64,000 nt of DNA from Pseudoduganella dura. GTDB lineage: Bacteria; Pseudomonadota; Gammaproteobacteria; Burkholderiales; Burkholderiaceae_D. Location of the stretch: NCBI RefSeq assembly GCF_009727155.1, contig NZ_WNWM01000002.1, forward strand, positions 6,014,001 through 6,078,000, in the 5' to 3' direction. Positions 7,615 to 20,916 of this stretch are shown piece by piece; position 1 is the first letter of the stretch; every line of letters begins with the position of its first letter. The notes under the pieces were generated by a model, which was given only the letters and a program-made list of their open reading frames with translations, did no database searches and was not told the DNA's origin. The position numbers and the translations under genes were made by a program.

Positions 7615-8655
7615 ATGATGAAAGCCGATGAGCTCGAACGCTTCGGGGCATGCCTGCGTACACGGCTGTCGGATCAGGCCGGGCGGCTGTTCGACTTCAG
7701 GCTGGAACTCATGGAGCGGGAAATCGCCGAGGGCTGGCGGTGCATGTATGCCCAGGCAGTCCTGTTCAGGAAACTGCTGCCGGAGCCGCTGATCAACGAA
7801 CAGGGCCGGGCGTATGAACTGGAGCAGCTGCGGCAGGAGATCTGGCGCCCGTTCGGGCAATGGGAGTCGGGCTACCGCTCCGCACTGCTGTGCGACTGGT
7901 ACGAGCACCCTGAACGCCGTGCCGGCTACCGCAATTACCTGGACGTGGGATCGTTCGACAGCCCTTCGGGCGATCCACCCGATCCGCTCGACCGTACGGC
8001 GTACGATGTGCTGACCCGGCGGATCGAGGCAGACAATGCGCACTGGTGGTATGAAACCATGACCAATGCCCGTGACTGGTTCGTGGACGAGTCGTTCCGC
8101 TGCACGCTGACGCCGCTGTTCCTCGGCCTGCCGGTCGAGGACGCGCCGCCGGACCCGGCGCTGCGTGGCGAACACCCCGGGCGGTACTGGCGGGCCGTGC
8201 ACCGCAGCAGGTATCGGCTGGTGTTCGACGCCGCCGATTATCCGGCGTTCACGAAGCCGGACTGGAACCTGCGGCTGATGGCGGCGATGGCGCCGGATTT
8301 TCCGTACGACCCTGCACTGAGCAAGCCGTCGCGCCTGGCGTTCGTCCAGGAAGGCGATGGCCCGCTGGCGTGGGCGCTGTTGATCGACAAGACGGACCGC
8401 TCGCCGGATTACCGCTATCCGCCGCAGCTGATCCTCGTCGACCGTGCGCGAAAGAACAAGTTAAAGGATGAACACATCCTGTTCGCCAATCCCGTCAAGC
8501 CGCGTTTTTTCACGCATGGAAAAGGGCCGCGCAGCCTGGAAACGGAGTTGCTGTTCCACTTGCCGCGCAGCCGCCGGCTGATCGAATTCTTCGAACCGTT
8601 CGTGACGGAGGCCCTGGCTGCCGCCCAGAATCCGGAAGACCAGTTTGCCCGATGA
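7615..8655 (+). CDS. Protein of unknown function, coupled to a DUF1176 gene
   Basis: I do not recognise this 346-residue protein. It has no signal peptide and no membrane segment, so it should be cytoplasmic. It is rich in Trp, Arg and acidic residues, with long amphipathic stretches and a compact C-terminal domain (about 240-346, from PSRLAFVQEGDGPLAWALLI to the end). The start was placed at the double ATG (7615/7618) behind ggaagg at 7600-7605; an upstream extension to 7540 has no good signal. Its TGA overlaps the ATG of the next gene (8652-8655), so the two proteins are made together. A role linked to DUF1176 proteins is an inference from this coupling only. Confidence 0.75.
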   Translation: MMKADELERFGACLRTRLSDQAGRLFDFRLELMEREIAEGWRCMYAQAVLFRKLLPEPLINEQGRAYELEQLRQEIWRPFGQWESGYRSALLCDWYEHPERRAGYRNYLDVGSFDSPSGDPPDPLDRTAYDVLTRRIEADNAHWWYETMTNARDWFVDESFRCTLTPLFLGLPVEDAPPDPALRGEHPGRYWRAVHRSRYRLVFDAADYPAFTKPDWNLRLMAAMAPDFPYDPALSKPSRLAFVQEGDGPLAWALLIDKTDRSPDYRYPPQLILVDRARKNKLKDEHILFANPVKPRFFTHGKGPRSLETELLFHLPRSRRLIEFFEPFVTEALAAAQNPEDQFAR

Positions 8656-9641
8656 AGATATCCACACTGTTGCGTGCCGCCATCCCAGCGGCAGCGCTGT
8701 TCGCGCCGCTCGTTTGCGCCGCGCAGGAATACCGGTCCTGGAACGTGCAGTGCGATAACGTCAACCGCTGCGAAGCGGTCGGCTACGGACCGGATCGCGA
8801 GACGGCGCGGCAGATTGCCGTTCAACTGGTGCGCGAGGCTGGGCCCGATACGGCAGTCATGGTAAAAGTCATCCTGACCGGGGACGGGCCGCGCGAGCCG
8901 GACGCCGTCACCATCACGGTGGGCCGTCACCGGCCAATCCCGGTCCGCGCCAACCGGCCGATGCCGCGCGAGGCCGCGCGCGAACTGCTGGACATGATGA
9001 TCGACGGCAGGACGGGCCGAGCCAGCGACGGCGCACAGCAATTGACCCTGCCGCTCGATGGCATGAAGGCAGCGCTGTTGCGGATGGATGCGGTGCAGGG
9101 AAGGATCGGCACCCCGGGGGCGCTGGTACGGCGCGGCCGGCGGCCGGAAGCTTCCGTGCCGCCGGCGCCGGCCATGCCGGTCCTGCATGCCGCGCCACGT
9201 GCGCAGCGCGTTGAAGATATCGAACTCATCAAGGCCGTGTCCGCGGAAGCCGGCCTGGATGCGGCGGAGGGGATCGACAAGCATAGCCTGTACCGCTTTG
9301 CGGATGACCGGCTGTTATTGTTGTTTGAATCGGCGCGTGGCTCATACAGGAGTTTTTTCGAAGCCTGGCTGGCCAACGGGCGACCTCCTTACCAGCCCCG
9401 GCGTCTCAGCCTGCCAAACATCGGTCCGGAAGAAGGTTTCCTGGAGAGCGCCAGTTTCAATGGCCAGGTGCTGGAGTCTTACTACCGGGGGACCTACAGC
9501 GATTGTCTCGAGACCATCGAATGGCTGTGGACCGGGAACAAGTTCGAACTGCTGACAATGTACCGGGCCGATAGCTGCCGCGGCATGACGGGTCTGATTG
9601 AACACCGCAAGTGGGTGGCGCGGAAAGCTCCCGCAAATTAA
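8652..9641 (+). CDS. DUF1176 family exported protein (first copy)
   Basis: A 329-residue protein with a signal peptide (MKISTLLRAAIPAAALFAPLVCAAQ). The mature N-terminus begins with the DUF1176 hallmark WNVQCDNVNRCEAVGY, where two Cys probably form a disulfide. The rest shows the domain's layout: a strand-rich first half, a Pro/Ala-rich linker at about 155-180, and a C-terminal half with further Cys pairs (SDCLETIEWLW, SCRG). DUF1176 proteins are exported proteins of unknown function in Proteobacteria. The gene overlaps the preceding unknown gene by ATGA and is followed 63 bp later by a paralogue, suggesting an operon of three. Confidence 0.82.
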   Translation: MKISTLLRAAIPAAALFAPLVCAAQEYRSWNVQCDNVNRCEAVGYGPDRETARQIAVQLVREAGPDTAVMVKVILTGDGPREPDAVTITVGRHRPIPVRANRPMPREAARELLDMMIDGRTGRASDGAQQLTLPLDGMKAALLRMDAVQGRIGTPGALVRRGRRPEASVPPAPAMPVLHAAPRAQRVEDIELIKAVSAEAGLDAAEGIDKHSLYRFADDRLLLLFESARGSYRSFFEAWLANGRPPYQPRRLSLPNIGPEEGFLESASFNGQVLESYYRGTYSDCLETIEWLWTGNKFELLTMYRADSCRGMTGLIEHRKWVARKAPAN

Positions 9642-9704
9642 GTGCTGCGGCATTTCATACGGCTCCGCATTGCGGCTTGCGCCGTGATCCCGTGGACGTC
9701 TTCC

Positions 9705-10793
9705 ATGAAAAAACTTCTCTGCGCGGCTGTTCCTTCGCTGGCACTGGCCAGCGCCGTATTTGCAGGCGAGCTGCGCGGCATCGAGTTCGCCGATAGCGAC
9801 TGGGAAATCGTCTGCGACAACACACGCACCTGCCGTGCCGCCGGCTATCACCCCCTGTCGAACGATGACGACGATGGCAGTGACGACGACGGCGACACCG
9901 ACGCAGCGGACAAGACGCTGCCGGTGTCGGTACTCCTGACCCGGAAGGCCGGACCGGGCCAGCCTGTCGCGGGCGAGCTCCAGATCGGCCATGGCGCGGG
10001 GGCGTTAACGGATATCCATCCCGGCAATGTGTCGTTGACGATGCTGATCGACGCCGCGCCCGTTGGACTGGTCGCGCTCGCGGACGAAGACTGGACCGCA
10101 CGGCTGACGCCTGCACAGGTTGAGGCTCTGCTTGTTGCTCTTCTCCATCACGGCAAGATCGAATGGACGGATGGCAAGTCGAAATGGCGGCTGTCGGACA
10201 AGGGCGCAACCGCCGTCATGCTGAAGATGGACGAATTCCAGGGGCGCCCCGGCACGCCGGGAGCGCTGGTGGCCAAGGGCGACAGGGCCGAGCGCCATGC
10301 GTTGCCGGCCGTGCCGGCGCCCGTTGTCGTCGCACCGCGCGTGCCGGCCGACGGTCGCGTCCAGTTGTCCAGGGCCAGCCGGAAAGCCTTGCGAGACGCC
10401 TTGATCGCGTCCGCCGGCGACGAATGTCCGGCCCTCGAGAACAGTTTACGAGCGTCTGATTACATCCATGTGCAACGGCTGTCGGGTACCAGGCTGGTCG
10501 CCTCCGCCACTTGCTGGATGGGCGCATCCGGCGTCGGAGAGGCTTACTGGGTGATCAATGCGTCGCCACCGTTCGCGCCGAGGATCGTCACGACCGACGG
10601 CATGTATTCGAATGGAACGATCCGTACCGCGGGACGGGCCAGCATGGCCGGCTGCGCGGATTTCGAAGAATGGACATGGAACGGCAAACGCTTCGTGCAG
10701 ACCCGCAAGGGCACGACGGGGATGTGCCGGGGCATCTCCCTGGGCGGCGCCTGGCCGTTACCGGTTCTCGTGACCGACGTGCGCCGGCGATAG
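9705..10793 (+). CDS. DUF1176 family exported protein (second copy) with Asp-rich insertion
   Basis: A 362-residue paralogue of the preceding protein. The signal peptide is MKKLLCAAVPSLALASAVFA, which fixes the start at 9705; a GTG at 9642 in frame would add a non-signal extension. The motif WEIVCDNTRTCRAAGY matches the first copy, as do the linker (PGTPGALVAKGDRAE) and the C-terminal WTWNGKRFVQTRKG region. Unlike the first copy it has an acidic insertion right after the motif (NDDDDGSDDDGDTDAADK), which could bind calcium; that is inference. Same operon, probably a tandem duplication followed by strong divergence. Confidence 0.82.
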   Translation: MKKLLCAAVPSLALASAVFAGELRGIEFADSDWEIVCDNTRTCRAAGYHPLSNDDDDGSDDDGDTDAADKTLPVSVLLTRKAGPGQPVAGELQIGHGAGALTDIHPGNVSLTMLIDAAPVGLVALADEDWTARLTPAQVEALLVALLHHGKIEWTDGKSKWRLSDKGATAVMLKMDEFQGRPGTPGALVAKGDRAERHALPAVPAPVVVAPRVPADGRVQLSRASRKALRDALIASAGDECPALENSLRASDYIHVQRLSGTRLVASATCWMGASGVGEAYWVINASPPFAPRIVTTDGMYSNGTIRTAGRASMAGCADFEEWTWNGKRFVQTRKGTTGMCRGISLGGAWPLPVLVTDVRRR

Positions 10794-10829
10794 CCGGCCG
10801 GCCCGGTTCCAGTCCGGCGATCGCGCGAT

Positions 10830-11042
10830 TTACCGCCTGCGCCTGGCGAACGCACGGATCAGCAGCACGCCCGCCACGGTGATGATGCCGCTCAGGACGA
10901 GGGACGCCAGCCCGTTCCACAGCGGATCGCCCAGCCCGTGGTCGGTGGCGGCGTTGCCGATGGCCTGGAACGGCAGCGCCGCGCCGGCCAGCAGGGCGAT
11001 GCAGACGGGAATCAGGACGAGGAGGGCGGTCTTGCTGGTCAT
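10830..11042 (-). CDS. Short YdcZ/DUF606-like membrane protein, about half the usual length
   Basis: A 70-residue protein with two membrane helices (TALLVLIPVCIALLAGAALPF and ASLVLSGIITVAGVLLIRAF) and a basic end. The pattern AGAALPFQAIGNAATDHGLGDPLW resembles the N-terminal repeat unit of YdcZ/DUF606 transporters of the DMT superfamily, which usually have about 140-150 residues. Only the first half is present, and no second half is found downstream before the DUF1176 gene at 10793. It has a proper ribosome binding site (ggag, 6 bp) and is divergent from a LysR gene, as DMT transporters often are. It could be a truncated relic or a half-size subunit that dimerises. Confidence 0.6.
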   Translation of the reverse strand: MTSKTALLVLIPVCIALLAGAALPFQAIGNAATDHGLGDPLWNGLASLVLSGIITVAGVLLIRAFARRRR

Positions 11043-11136
11043 GGGAGTCTCCGGCTTGGTTTTAGTTGTAGCCGCGAATATCCGATATCCGCGCGATCGA
11101 TGGAAATCGTTTATACGCACGTGTACTATTCATCCC

Positions 11137-12054
11137 ATGGATGAACTTCGCCGCATCGACCTCAATCTCCTGCTGACGCTGCACGCGCTGCTGGCCGAAA
11201 AACACGTCACGCGCGCCGCGCTGCGGCTGCACAAGAGCCAGCCCGCCGTCAGCCACGCGCTGGCGCAGCTGCGCGTGCAGTTCGACGATCCGCTGCTGGT
11301 ACGGCGCGAAGGCCGCATGGCGCTGACGCCGCGTGCCATGGCGCTGATCGATCCGCTGGGCGAGGCGCTGGGCACGCTGAACGGTTTGCTGCGCGAACAG
11401 CAGTTCGATCCGGCCGCGGCGCGCCGCCGATTCCGGCTGACGCTGTCCGATTATTCGTCGCGCATCATCCTGCCGCCGCTGGTGCGGCACGTGCGCCGGC
11501 ATGCGCCGGGCATCGACCTGGCGATCAGCCAGGCCAGCCGCGACGCGATGCTGGCGCAGCTCGTCGACGGCGAGGTGGACCTGGCGCTGGGCATCTTCCC
11601 GGACCGGCCAGAAGCCATCCAGGTGCAGGACCTGTTCCCGGAAGAATTCATCAGCCTGGCCGATAAAAACACGCTGTCGGCGAAGGGCGGCCTGACGCTG
11701 GACGAATTCCTGCAGCGCCCGCACGTGAAGCTGGCGCTGCGGCCGGACGCCTACGATGAAATCGAAAAGGCCCTTGGCGAACTGGGCCTGCAGCGGCACA
11801 TCGCCGTGGCATTGCCGCACTGGGGCGCGGCCGTGGAACTGATCGCCGGCACCGACCTGATCCTGACGGCGGCCAGCCGCACGGTGGGCGCCATGCAGCC
11901 GCACAAGGCGCTGCGGCGCTTCAAGCCGCCGTTCGCGTTACCGAGCTTTTCGTACCAGCAGGCGTGGCACGTGCGGCGGGAAGACGATCCGGGCCACCGC
12001 TGGCTGCGCCAGGCGGTATTCGACTGCAGCCAGCCGGGTGTTCACTTGCCCTGA
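11137..12054 (+). CDS. LysR-family transcriptional regulator
   Basis: A 305-residue LysR regulator of the NodD/SyrM-like branch, which starts with the pattern ELRRIDLNLLLTLHALL. The winged helix-turn-helix occupies about 5-65 (VTRAALRLHKSQPAVSHALAQLRVQF) and the periplasmic-binding-like effector domain about 90-300. The start at 11137 gives the standard N-terminus. It is divergent from the short YdcZ-like gene with a 94-bp intergenic region, so that gene is the likely target. The last 13 bp overlap, tail to tail, with a small gene on the other strand. Confidence 0.92.
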   Translation: MDELRRIDLNLLLTLHALLAEKHVTRAALRLHKSQPAVSHALAQLRVQFDDPLLVRREGRMALTPRAMALIDPLGEALGTLNGLLREQQFDPAAARRRFRLTLSDYSSRIILPPLVRHVRRHAPGIDLAISQASRDAMLAQLVDGEVDLALGIFPDRPEAIQVQDLFPEEFISLADKNTLSAKGGLTLDEFLQRPHVKLALRPDAYDEIEKALGELGLQRHIAVALPHWGAAVELIAGTDLILTAASRTVGAMQPHKALRRFKPPFALPSFSYQQAWHVRREDDPGHRWLRQAVFDCSQPGVHLP

Positions 12055-12254
12055 CCGGTGCCGTGCTTGCCGGGTGGCGCAGGCGGGGCTGCCCTGCCGG
12101 GATCGACCGACGTGATCGAGACGGCGACCGGGTCGCTGGCCGGGAAGGATTCGTCCAGTGCCTCGTCGAGGACGTCGGACGCCGTATCGGCGGCAGGGGC
12201 CACGGCGGGCCTGCCGGTGCCGTCGGGTTTCGGTGACTGCTGGGTGGTATTCAT
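12042..12254 (-). CDS. Small acidic protein with a DEALDESFPASDP motif
   Basis: A 70-residue, largely disordered protein with Pro, Gly and Ala at both ends and a conserved-looking core LDEALDESFPASDPVAVSI (about residues 29-47). Short proteins with a D/E-E-[AS]-FPASDP core occur widely in Proteobacteria without known function; I recognise the motif from that family but cannot name a role. A Shine-Dalgarno ggag lies 6 bp before the ATG at 12254; an upstream ATG at 12269 would add MAERA. It overlaps the end of the LysR gene by 13 bp in convergent orientation and is divergent from the hybrid kinase. Confidence 0.65.
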   Translation of the reverse strand: MNTTQQSPKPDGTGRPAVAPAADTASDVLDEALDESFPASDPVAVSITSVDPGRAAPPAPPGKHGTGQGK

Positions 12255-12414
12255 TGCGCGCTCCGCCATGTCCGGATTTCCTATTCTAGACCGCCGGCCG
12301 GCGCGGCGCCCATGCCGAAAGCGATAGGCGATGGCGGTGCGCCGCCGCTTCGGCCTGTTGTGTTTCCCATCGAACATTGCCCAGGACAACACCGTGATAT
12401 AACGGTAACTTTCA

Positions 12415-15177
12415 ATGAACGATCTTTCGGTACGGCCGCTTTCGGTATCGGATGATGCAATTAAAGGTCTTATGTCCGACGATGCGCCCTCCGGCCTGCC
12501 GCTCCCGACGCTGGCGACACAACTGTTCGAAAGCAGTCCCGACTGTGTAAAGCTGCTCAGCAGCGACGGCCGCGTATTGTCCATGAACGTCAACGGCCAG
12601 TGCGCCATGGAGATCGACGATTTTGCCGCGGTGGCCGGTGCGACGTGGAAATCGTTCTGGCCGCTGGAGGCCCAGGCGTCCATCGATGCGGCGCTCGCTG
12701 CCGCGATCGGCGGTGGCACGGGCCACTTCCAGGCAATGTGCCCGACCGCGAAGGGCACCCCGAAGTGGTGGGACGTGCTGGTCACCGTGGCCGCCAATCC
12801 TTTCGACGGCAGCCGCAACCTGCTGGTCGTCTCGCGCGACATCACGGCAAGCGAGCTGGCCGCGCGGGAACTGCGTGCGGCCAACGAACGGCTGGCCGAA
12901 GTGTTCCGGCAGGCACCCGCGTTCATGTGCGTGCTGCGGGGCCCCGATCACGTGTTCGACATGGTCAACGACCGCTACCTGCAACTGGTGGGCAACCGCG
13001 ACCTGGTCGGCCGGCCGGTCCGCGCGGCGCTGCCGGAAGTCGGCGGCCAGGGCTTCTTCGAGCTGCTCGACGCCGTGTACCGCAGCGGCGAACCGTTCGT
13101 CGGCCACGACATGCCGGTGATGCTGCAGCGGCAGCCGGGAACGCCGCTGGAACAATGCTTCATCGATATCGTCCATTCGGCGCTGCGCGACGCGGACGGC
13201 CGCATCACCGGAGTGCTGGTCCATGGCGTCGACCAGACGCACCGGCGGCTGGCCGAAATGGCGCTGTATCAAAGCCGCGAACGGTTCGAAAAGATCGTCA
13301 GCCAGGCGGCCACGGGCGTTGTCGAGATGGACATGGCGGGCCGCATCACGTTCGCCAACCGCCGCTATTACGACATGCTGGGCTATGCCGGCGACGAGCT
13401 GATCGGTGCCACCGCGGCCGACGTGACGGCGCCCGATTCGCTGCAAGCAACGCTCGACGCGGTGTCGCGGCTGATGGCCGACGGCGAAGGCTTCGTGATC
13501 GACAAGCATTACCTGCGCAAGGATGGTTCGCTGATGCCGGCCACGAGCAGCGTCAACGCGCTGCGCGGGCCCGCGGGCGAGTTCCAGGGCCTGGTGGCGA
13601 TCGTGCTGGACACCACCGCGAGCGAGCGGGCCGACCGGGACCTGCGCGCCAGCGAGGATCGTTACCGTACCCTATTCGATTCGATGGACCAGGGCTTTTG
13701 TGTGATCGAAATGATCGCCGACGATACGGGCAGGCCCGTCGATTACCGCTTTGTCGAAATGAACCGCATGTTCGAGCAGCACACGGGCCTGGCGAATGCG
13801 ACGGGCCGCACGGCGAAGGAGCTGGTGCCCACGCTCGACGACTTCTGGGTCGATACGTACGGGCGTGTGGCGCTGACCGGCGTTGCCGCCCGCTTCGAGA
13901 ACGAGGCGCCGGCCCTGGGCCGCTGGTTCGACGTCTATGCGACGCCGTTCGACGCCCCCGGCAGCCGGCGCGTAGGCCTGCTGTTTACGGATATCACCGC
14001 GCGCAAGGCGGCCAACCAGCGGCTGCGCCGGCTGGCCGCCGACTTGTCCGAGGCCGACCGGCGCAAGACCGAATTTCTTGCCACGCTGGCACACGAACTG
14101 CGCAACCCGCTGGCGCCGATCCGCAGCGGCCTTGCCGTGATGCGCATGGGCGGCGACCGGGTCGTGCCGAAAGTGCGCGAAGTGATGGAGCGGCAGGTGG
14201 AGCACATGGTCCACCTGATCGACGACCTGCTCGATATCGCCCGCATCAGCGGCGGCAAGCTCGAGCTGAGAAAGGGGCGTGCCGACCTGCGGAAGGTGCT
14301 GTCGAGCGCCGTGGAAACCAGCCAGCCGTCGATCGAGGCGGGCCGCCATGTGCTGGCCGTCGACATGGCGGAAGAAGCCATGTTCGCCGACGTGGACGCG
14401 GTGCGGATCGCCCAGGTGGTCTCCAACCTGCTGAACAATGCGGCGAAGTACACGCCGCCCGGCGGCCTGATCCGGCTGGCCATGGACCGTGAGGGCGGCG
14501 AGGCGGTGATCTCCGTGACAGATACGGGCGTGGGCATTCCGGCCGAGTCGATCGGCGGTGTGTTCGACATGTTCAGCCAGGTCAGCCGCCACCTCGACCT
14601 GGCGCAGGGCGGGCTGGGCATCGGCCTGTCGCTGGTGCGGCGCCTGGTCGAGATGCACGGCGGGCAGGTCACGGCCCGCAGCGACGGCATCGATGCCGGC
14701 AGCCACTTCACCGTGCGCCTGCCGTTGCTGGACGCCGCCGCCGCCGTCGATACGGCCCGCGCGGAGGCTGGCGAACGCCCGGCCGGCGCGGCGGCGCTGC
14801 CCATGCCCGGACTGAACGTGCTGGTGGTGGACGATAACGTCGATGCGGCACAGACGCTGGCCATGATCCTCGAACTGGGCGGGCATGCGACGCGCGTCGC
14901 CCACAACGGCGTGGAAGCAATGGCGGCGGTACGCGAGTTCACCCCGCATGTGGCCTTCCTCGACATCGGCATGCCGGAGATGAACGGCTACGAGACGGCA
15001 CTGGCGATGCGCCAGCTGCCCGGCCTGCGCGGCGTGCGGCTGGTGGCGCTGACTGGCTGGGGCACCGAGACCGACCGGAACCGCTCGACCGAGGCGGGGT
15101 TCGACGAGCACCTGACCAAGCCGGTGCAGGCGGCCGATGTACAGGCAATCCTGGCGGGTATCGACGCCGGCGCTTGA
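12415..15177 (+). CDS. Hybrid sensor histidine kinase with four PAS domains and a receiver
   Basis: A 920-residue soluble hybrid kinase without membrane segments. Domains in order: PAS 1 (about 35-145), PAS 2 (165-285), PAS 3 (295-410), PAS 4 (420-540), HisKA with phospho-accepting His560 in LATLAHELRNPLAPIRSG, HATPase with NLLNNAAKYTPPGG, DTGVGIP and GGLGIGLSLV, a Pro/Ala linker, and a receiver with D850 (AFLDIGMPEMNG). The first PAS domains suggest cytoplasmic sensing of a small ligand, redox state or light, but no cofactor residue can be assigned. No cognate regulator lies beside it. The ATG at 12415 has a weak ribosome binding site; ATG 12472 with aaagg 5 bp upstream is an alternative. 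Confidence 0.92.
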   Translation: MNDLSVRPLSVSDDAIKGLMSDDAPSGLPLPTLATQLFESSPDCVKLLSSDGRVLSMNVNGQCAMEIDDFAAVAGATWKSFWPLEAQASIDAALAAAIGGGTGHFQAMCPTAKGTPKWWDVLVTVAANPFDGSRNLLVVSRDITASELAARELRAANERLAEVFRQAPAFMCVLRGPDHVFDMVNDRYLQLVGNRDLVGRPVRAALPEVGGQGFFELLDAVYRSGEPFVGHDMPVMLQRQPGTPLEQCFIDIVHSALRDADGRITGVLVHGVDQTHRRLAEMALYQSRERFEKIVSQAATGVVEMDMAGRITFANRRYYDMLGYAGDELIGATAADVTAPDSLQATLDAVSRLMADGEGFVIDKHYLRKDGSLMPATSSVNALRGPAGEFQGLVAIVLDTTASERADRDLRASEDRYRTLFDSMDQGFCVIEMIADDTGRPVDYRFVEMNRMFEQHTGLANATGRTAKELVPTLDDFWVDTYGRVALTGVAARFENEAPALGRWFDVYATPFDAPGSRRVGLLFTDITARKAANQRLRRLAADLSEADRRKTEFLATLAHELRNPLAPIRSGLAVMRMGGDRVVPKVREVMERQVEHMVHLIDDLLDIARISGGKLELRKGRADLRKVLSSAVETSQPSIEAGRHVLAVDMAEEAMFADVDAVRIAQVVSNLLNNAAKYTPPGGLIRLAMDREGGEAVISVTDTGVGIPAESIGGVFDMFSQVSRHLDLAQGGLGIGLSLVRRLVEMHGGQVTARSDGIDAGSHFTVRLPLLDAAAAVDTARAEAGERPAGAAALPMPGLNVLVVDDNVDAAQTLAMILELGGHATRVAHNGVEAMAAVREFTPHVAFLDIGMPEMNGYETALAMRQLPGLRGVRLVALTGWGTETDRNRSTEAGFDEHLTKPVQAADVQAILAGIDAGA

Positions 15178-15243
15178 TGGGGAGCGGGCAGTGGGCGGCG
15201 GGCGGCGGCGGGTGACGGAGGCAAGCCGGGCGATTCCAACCCG

Positions 15244-19623
<4,380 letters not shown>

Positions 19624-19642
19624 TGCCGGGCGCGTTCCATGC

Positions 19643-20701
19643 CTATTCGGCGTGGAATTCTTCCGTGCTCGCGAACAGTTCCCAGGCCACGATGAACAGC
19701 GCCGCGATCACCGGCCCGATCACGAAGCCGGTCAGGCCGAACAGCGCCATGCCGCCGATGGTGGAGAGCAGCACGACGTAATCGGGCAGCCTGGTATCCT
19801 TGCCTACCAGCAGGGGGCGCAGCACGTTGTCGACCAGGCCGATGACCACCACGCCGTAGACCGCCAGCCCGATGCCTTCCCACACGGCACCAGTGATCAG
19901 GAAATACACCGCCACCGGCCCCCAGACGATCGCCGCGCCCACCGCCGGCAGCAGCGACAGGAAGGCCATCACCACGCCCCACAGCATCGGGCCCGGCACG
20001 CCGAGGAACCAGAACGCCAGGCCGCCCAGCGCGCCCTGCGCGATCGCCACCAGCACGTTGCCTTTCACGGTGGCGCGGATCACGATGATGAAATTGTCGA
20101 ACAGCGGCTCCTTGTAGCGCGTGCCGAGCGGCACCGCGCGCTTGATGCGGGCCGACAGCGACTGGCCGTCGCGGAACAGGAAGAACAGCAGGTACAGCAT
20201 GACGGTCACGCTGACGAGGAAATCGAGCGTCATGCTGCCGAAGTTGATCGCATACTTCGCCACCGCCTGGCTGATCTGCGAGGCGCCGGCCGTGAGCTTG
20301 GCCTGCAGGCTTTCCAGGTTGGTCAGCTCGAAGCGTTCCAGCACCGAGTGCACCCAGGTGGGCAGCGCGGCGATCACGCGCTGGAAGATCGTGCCGAAAT
20401 TGATCTGGCCCGAATTGATCATCTCGTAGATGCCGGCCGCCTGGTCGATCAGCGACAGCGTGATCAGCGTGAGCGGCAGGATCACCATCAGGAGGATCAG
20501 CAACAGCGAGATGAGCGCGCTGGAGGTCGGGCGGTTGCCGGTCATGTTCAGCAACCGGTAATGCACCGGCGCGAAGACGACCGCCAGGATGACGCCCCAG
20601 AACACGGCGCCCGAGAACGGCAGCAGGATCCAGAAAAAGCCCAGCGTCAGCAGGCCGAGCAACAGCAGGAACGACTTTTGCGGCAGAGAGAGTTGCTTCA
20701 T
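19643..20701 (-). CDS. AI-2E family transporter (PerM/TqsA-like)
   Basis: A 352-residue polytopic membrane protein with about seven to eight helices. It begins with a hydrophobic pair (FLLLLGLLTLGFFWILLPF) and contains the family's central soluble helix-rich segment (about 100-170), then LLFFLFRDGQ and the conserved C-terminal block WGPVAVYFLITG, GLVDNVLRPLLVGKDTRLPDYVVLLSTIGG, FGLTGFVIGP. Family members export AI-2 or other small molecules; some act as Na+/H+ exchangers. The substrate is unknown here. No clear ribosome binding site precedes the chosen ATG (20701), and an in-frame ATG at 20758 is possible. The Lhr helicase gene follows 19 bp downstream. Confidence 0.85.
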   Translation of the reverse strand: MKQLSLPQKSFLLLLGLLTLGFFWILLPFSGAVFWGVILAVVFAPVHYRLLNMTGNRPTSSALISLLLILLMVILPLTLITLSLIDQAAGIYEMINSGQINFGTIFQRVIAALPTWVHSVLERFELTNLESLQAKLTAGASQISQAVAKYAINFGSMTLDFLVSVTVMLYLLFFLFRDGQSLSARIKRAVPLGTRYKEPLFDNFIIVIRATVKGNVLVAIAQGALGGLAFWFLGVPGPMLWGVVMAFLSLLPAVGAAIVWGPVAVYFLITGAVWEGIGLAVYGVVVIGLVDNVLRPLLVGKDTRLPDYVVLLSTIGGMALFGLTGFVIGPVIAALFIVAWELFASTEEFHAE

Positions 20702-20916
20702 ATATTTGTTATTTGGTGATTGATCCGGATGAGGAGGTAAAACGCGGTGTTTCCCCATCATAGCCGAACAGGCAACTTTTCCCGTCACCGTGCAGTGCGC
20801 CGCGTGCAACCTTACAATATGCTCGTCAATCGTGCGCATTGGCACCGCCGCATCTGGTCATAATGATAAGTCCATTTCGGCGGGACAATACCGCGCCGAA
20901 CATTCCCGGAGGACCG
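20702..20916. promoter_or_regulatory. Divergent region between the AI-2E-type gene and the pqi operon
   Basis: On the plus strand a candidate sigma-70 promoter is TTGGCA (20839-20844), a 16-bp spacer and TAATGA (20861-20866). It would start transcription near 20873, about 45 nt before the possible leader ORF at 20917. I see no SoxR-like dyad and no other small gene in this stretch. Confidence 0.4.

Noticed and set aside
12270..12926. Long minus-strand extension of the small acidic protein
   Set aside because: It runs opposite the hybrid kinase and is Ser/Arg-rich; the small protein has its own ribosome binding site.
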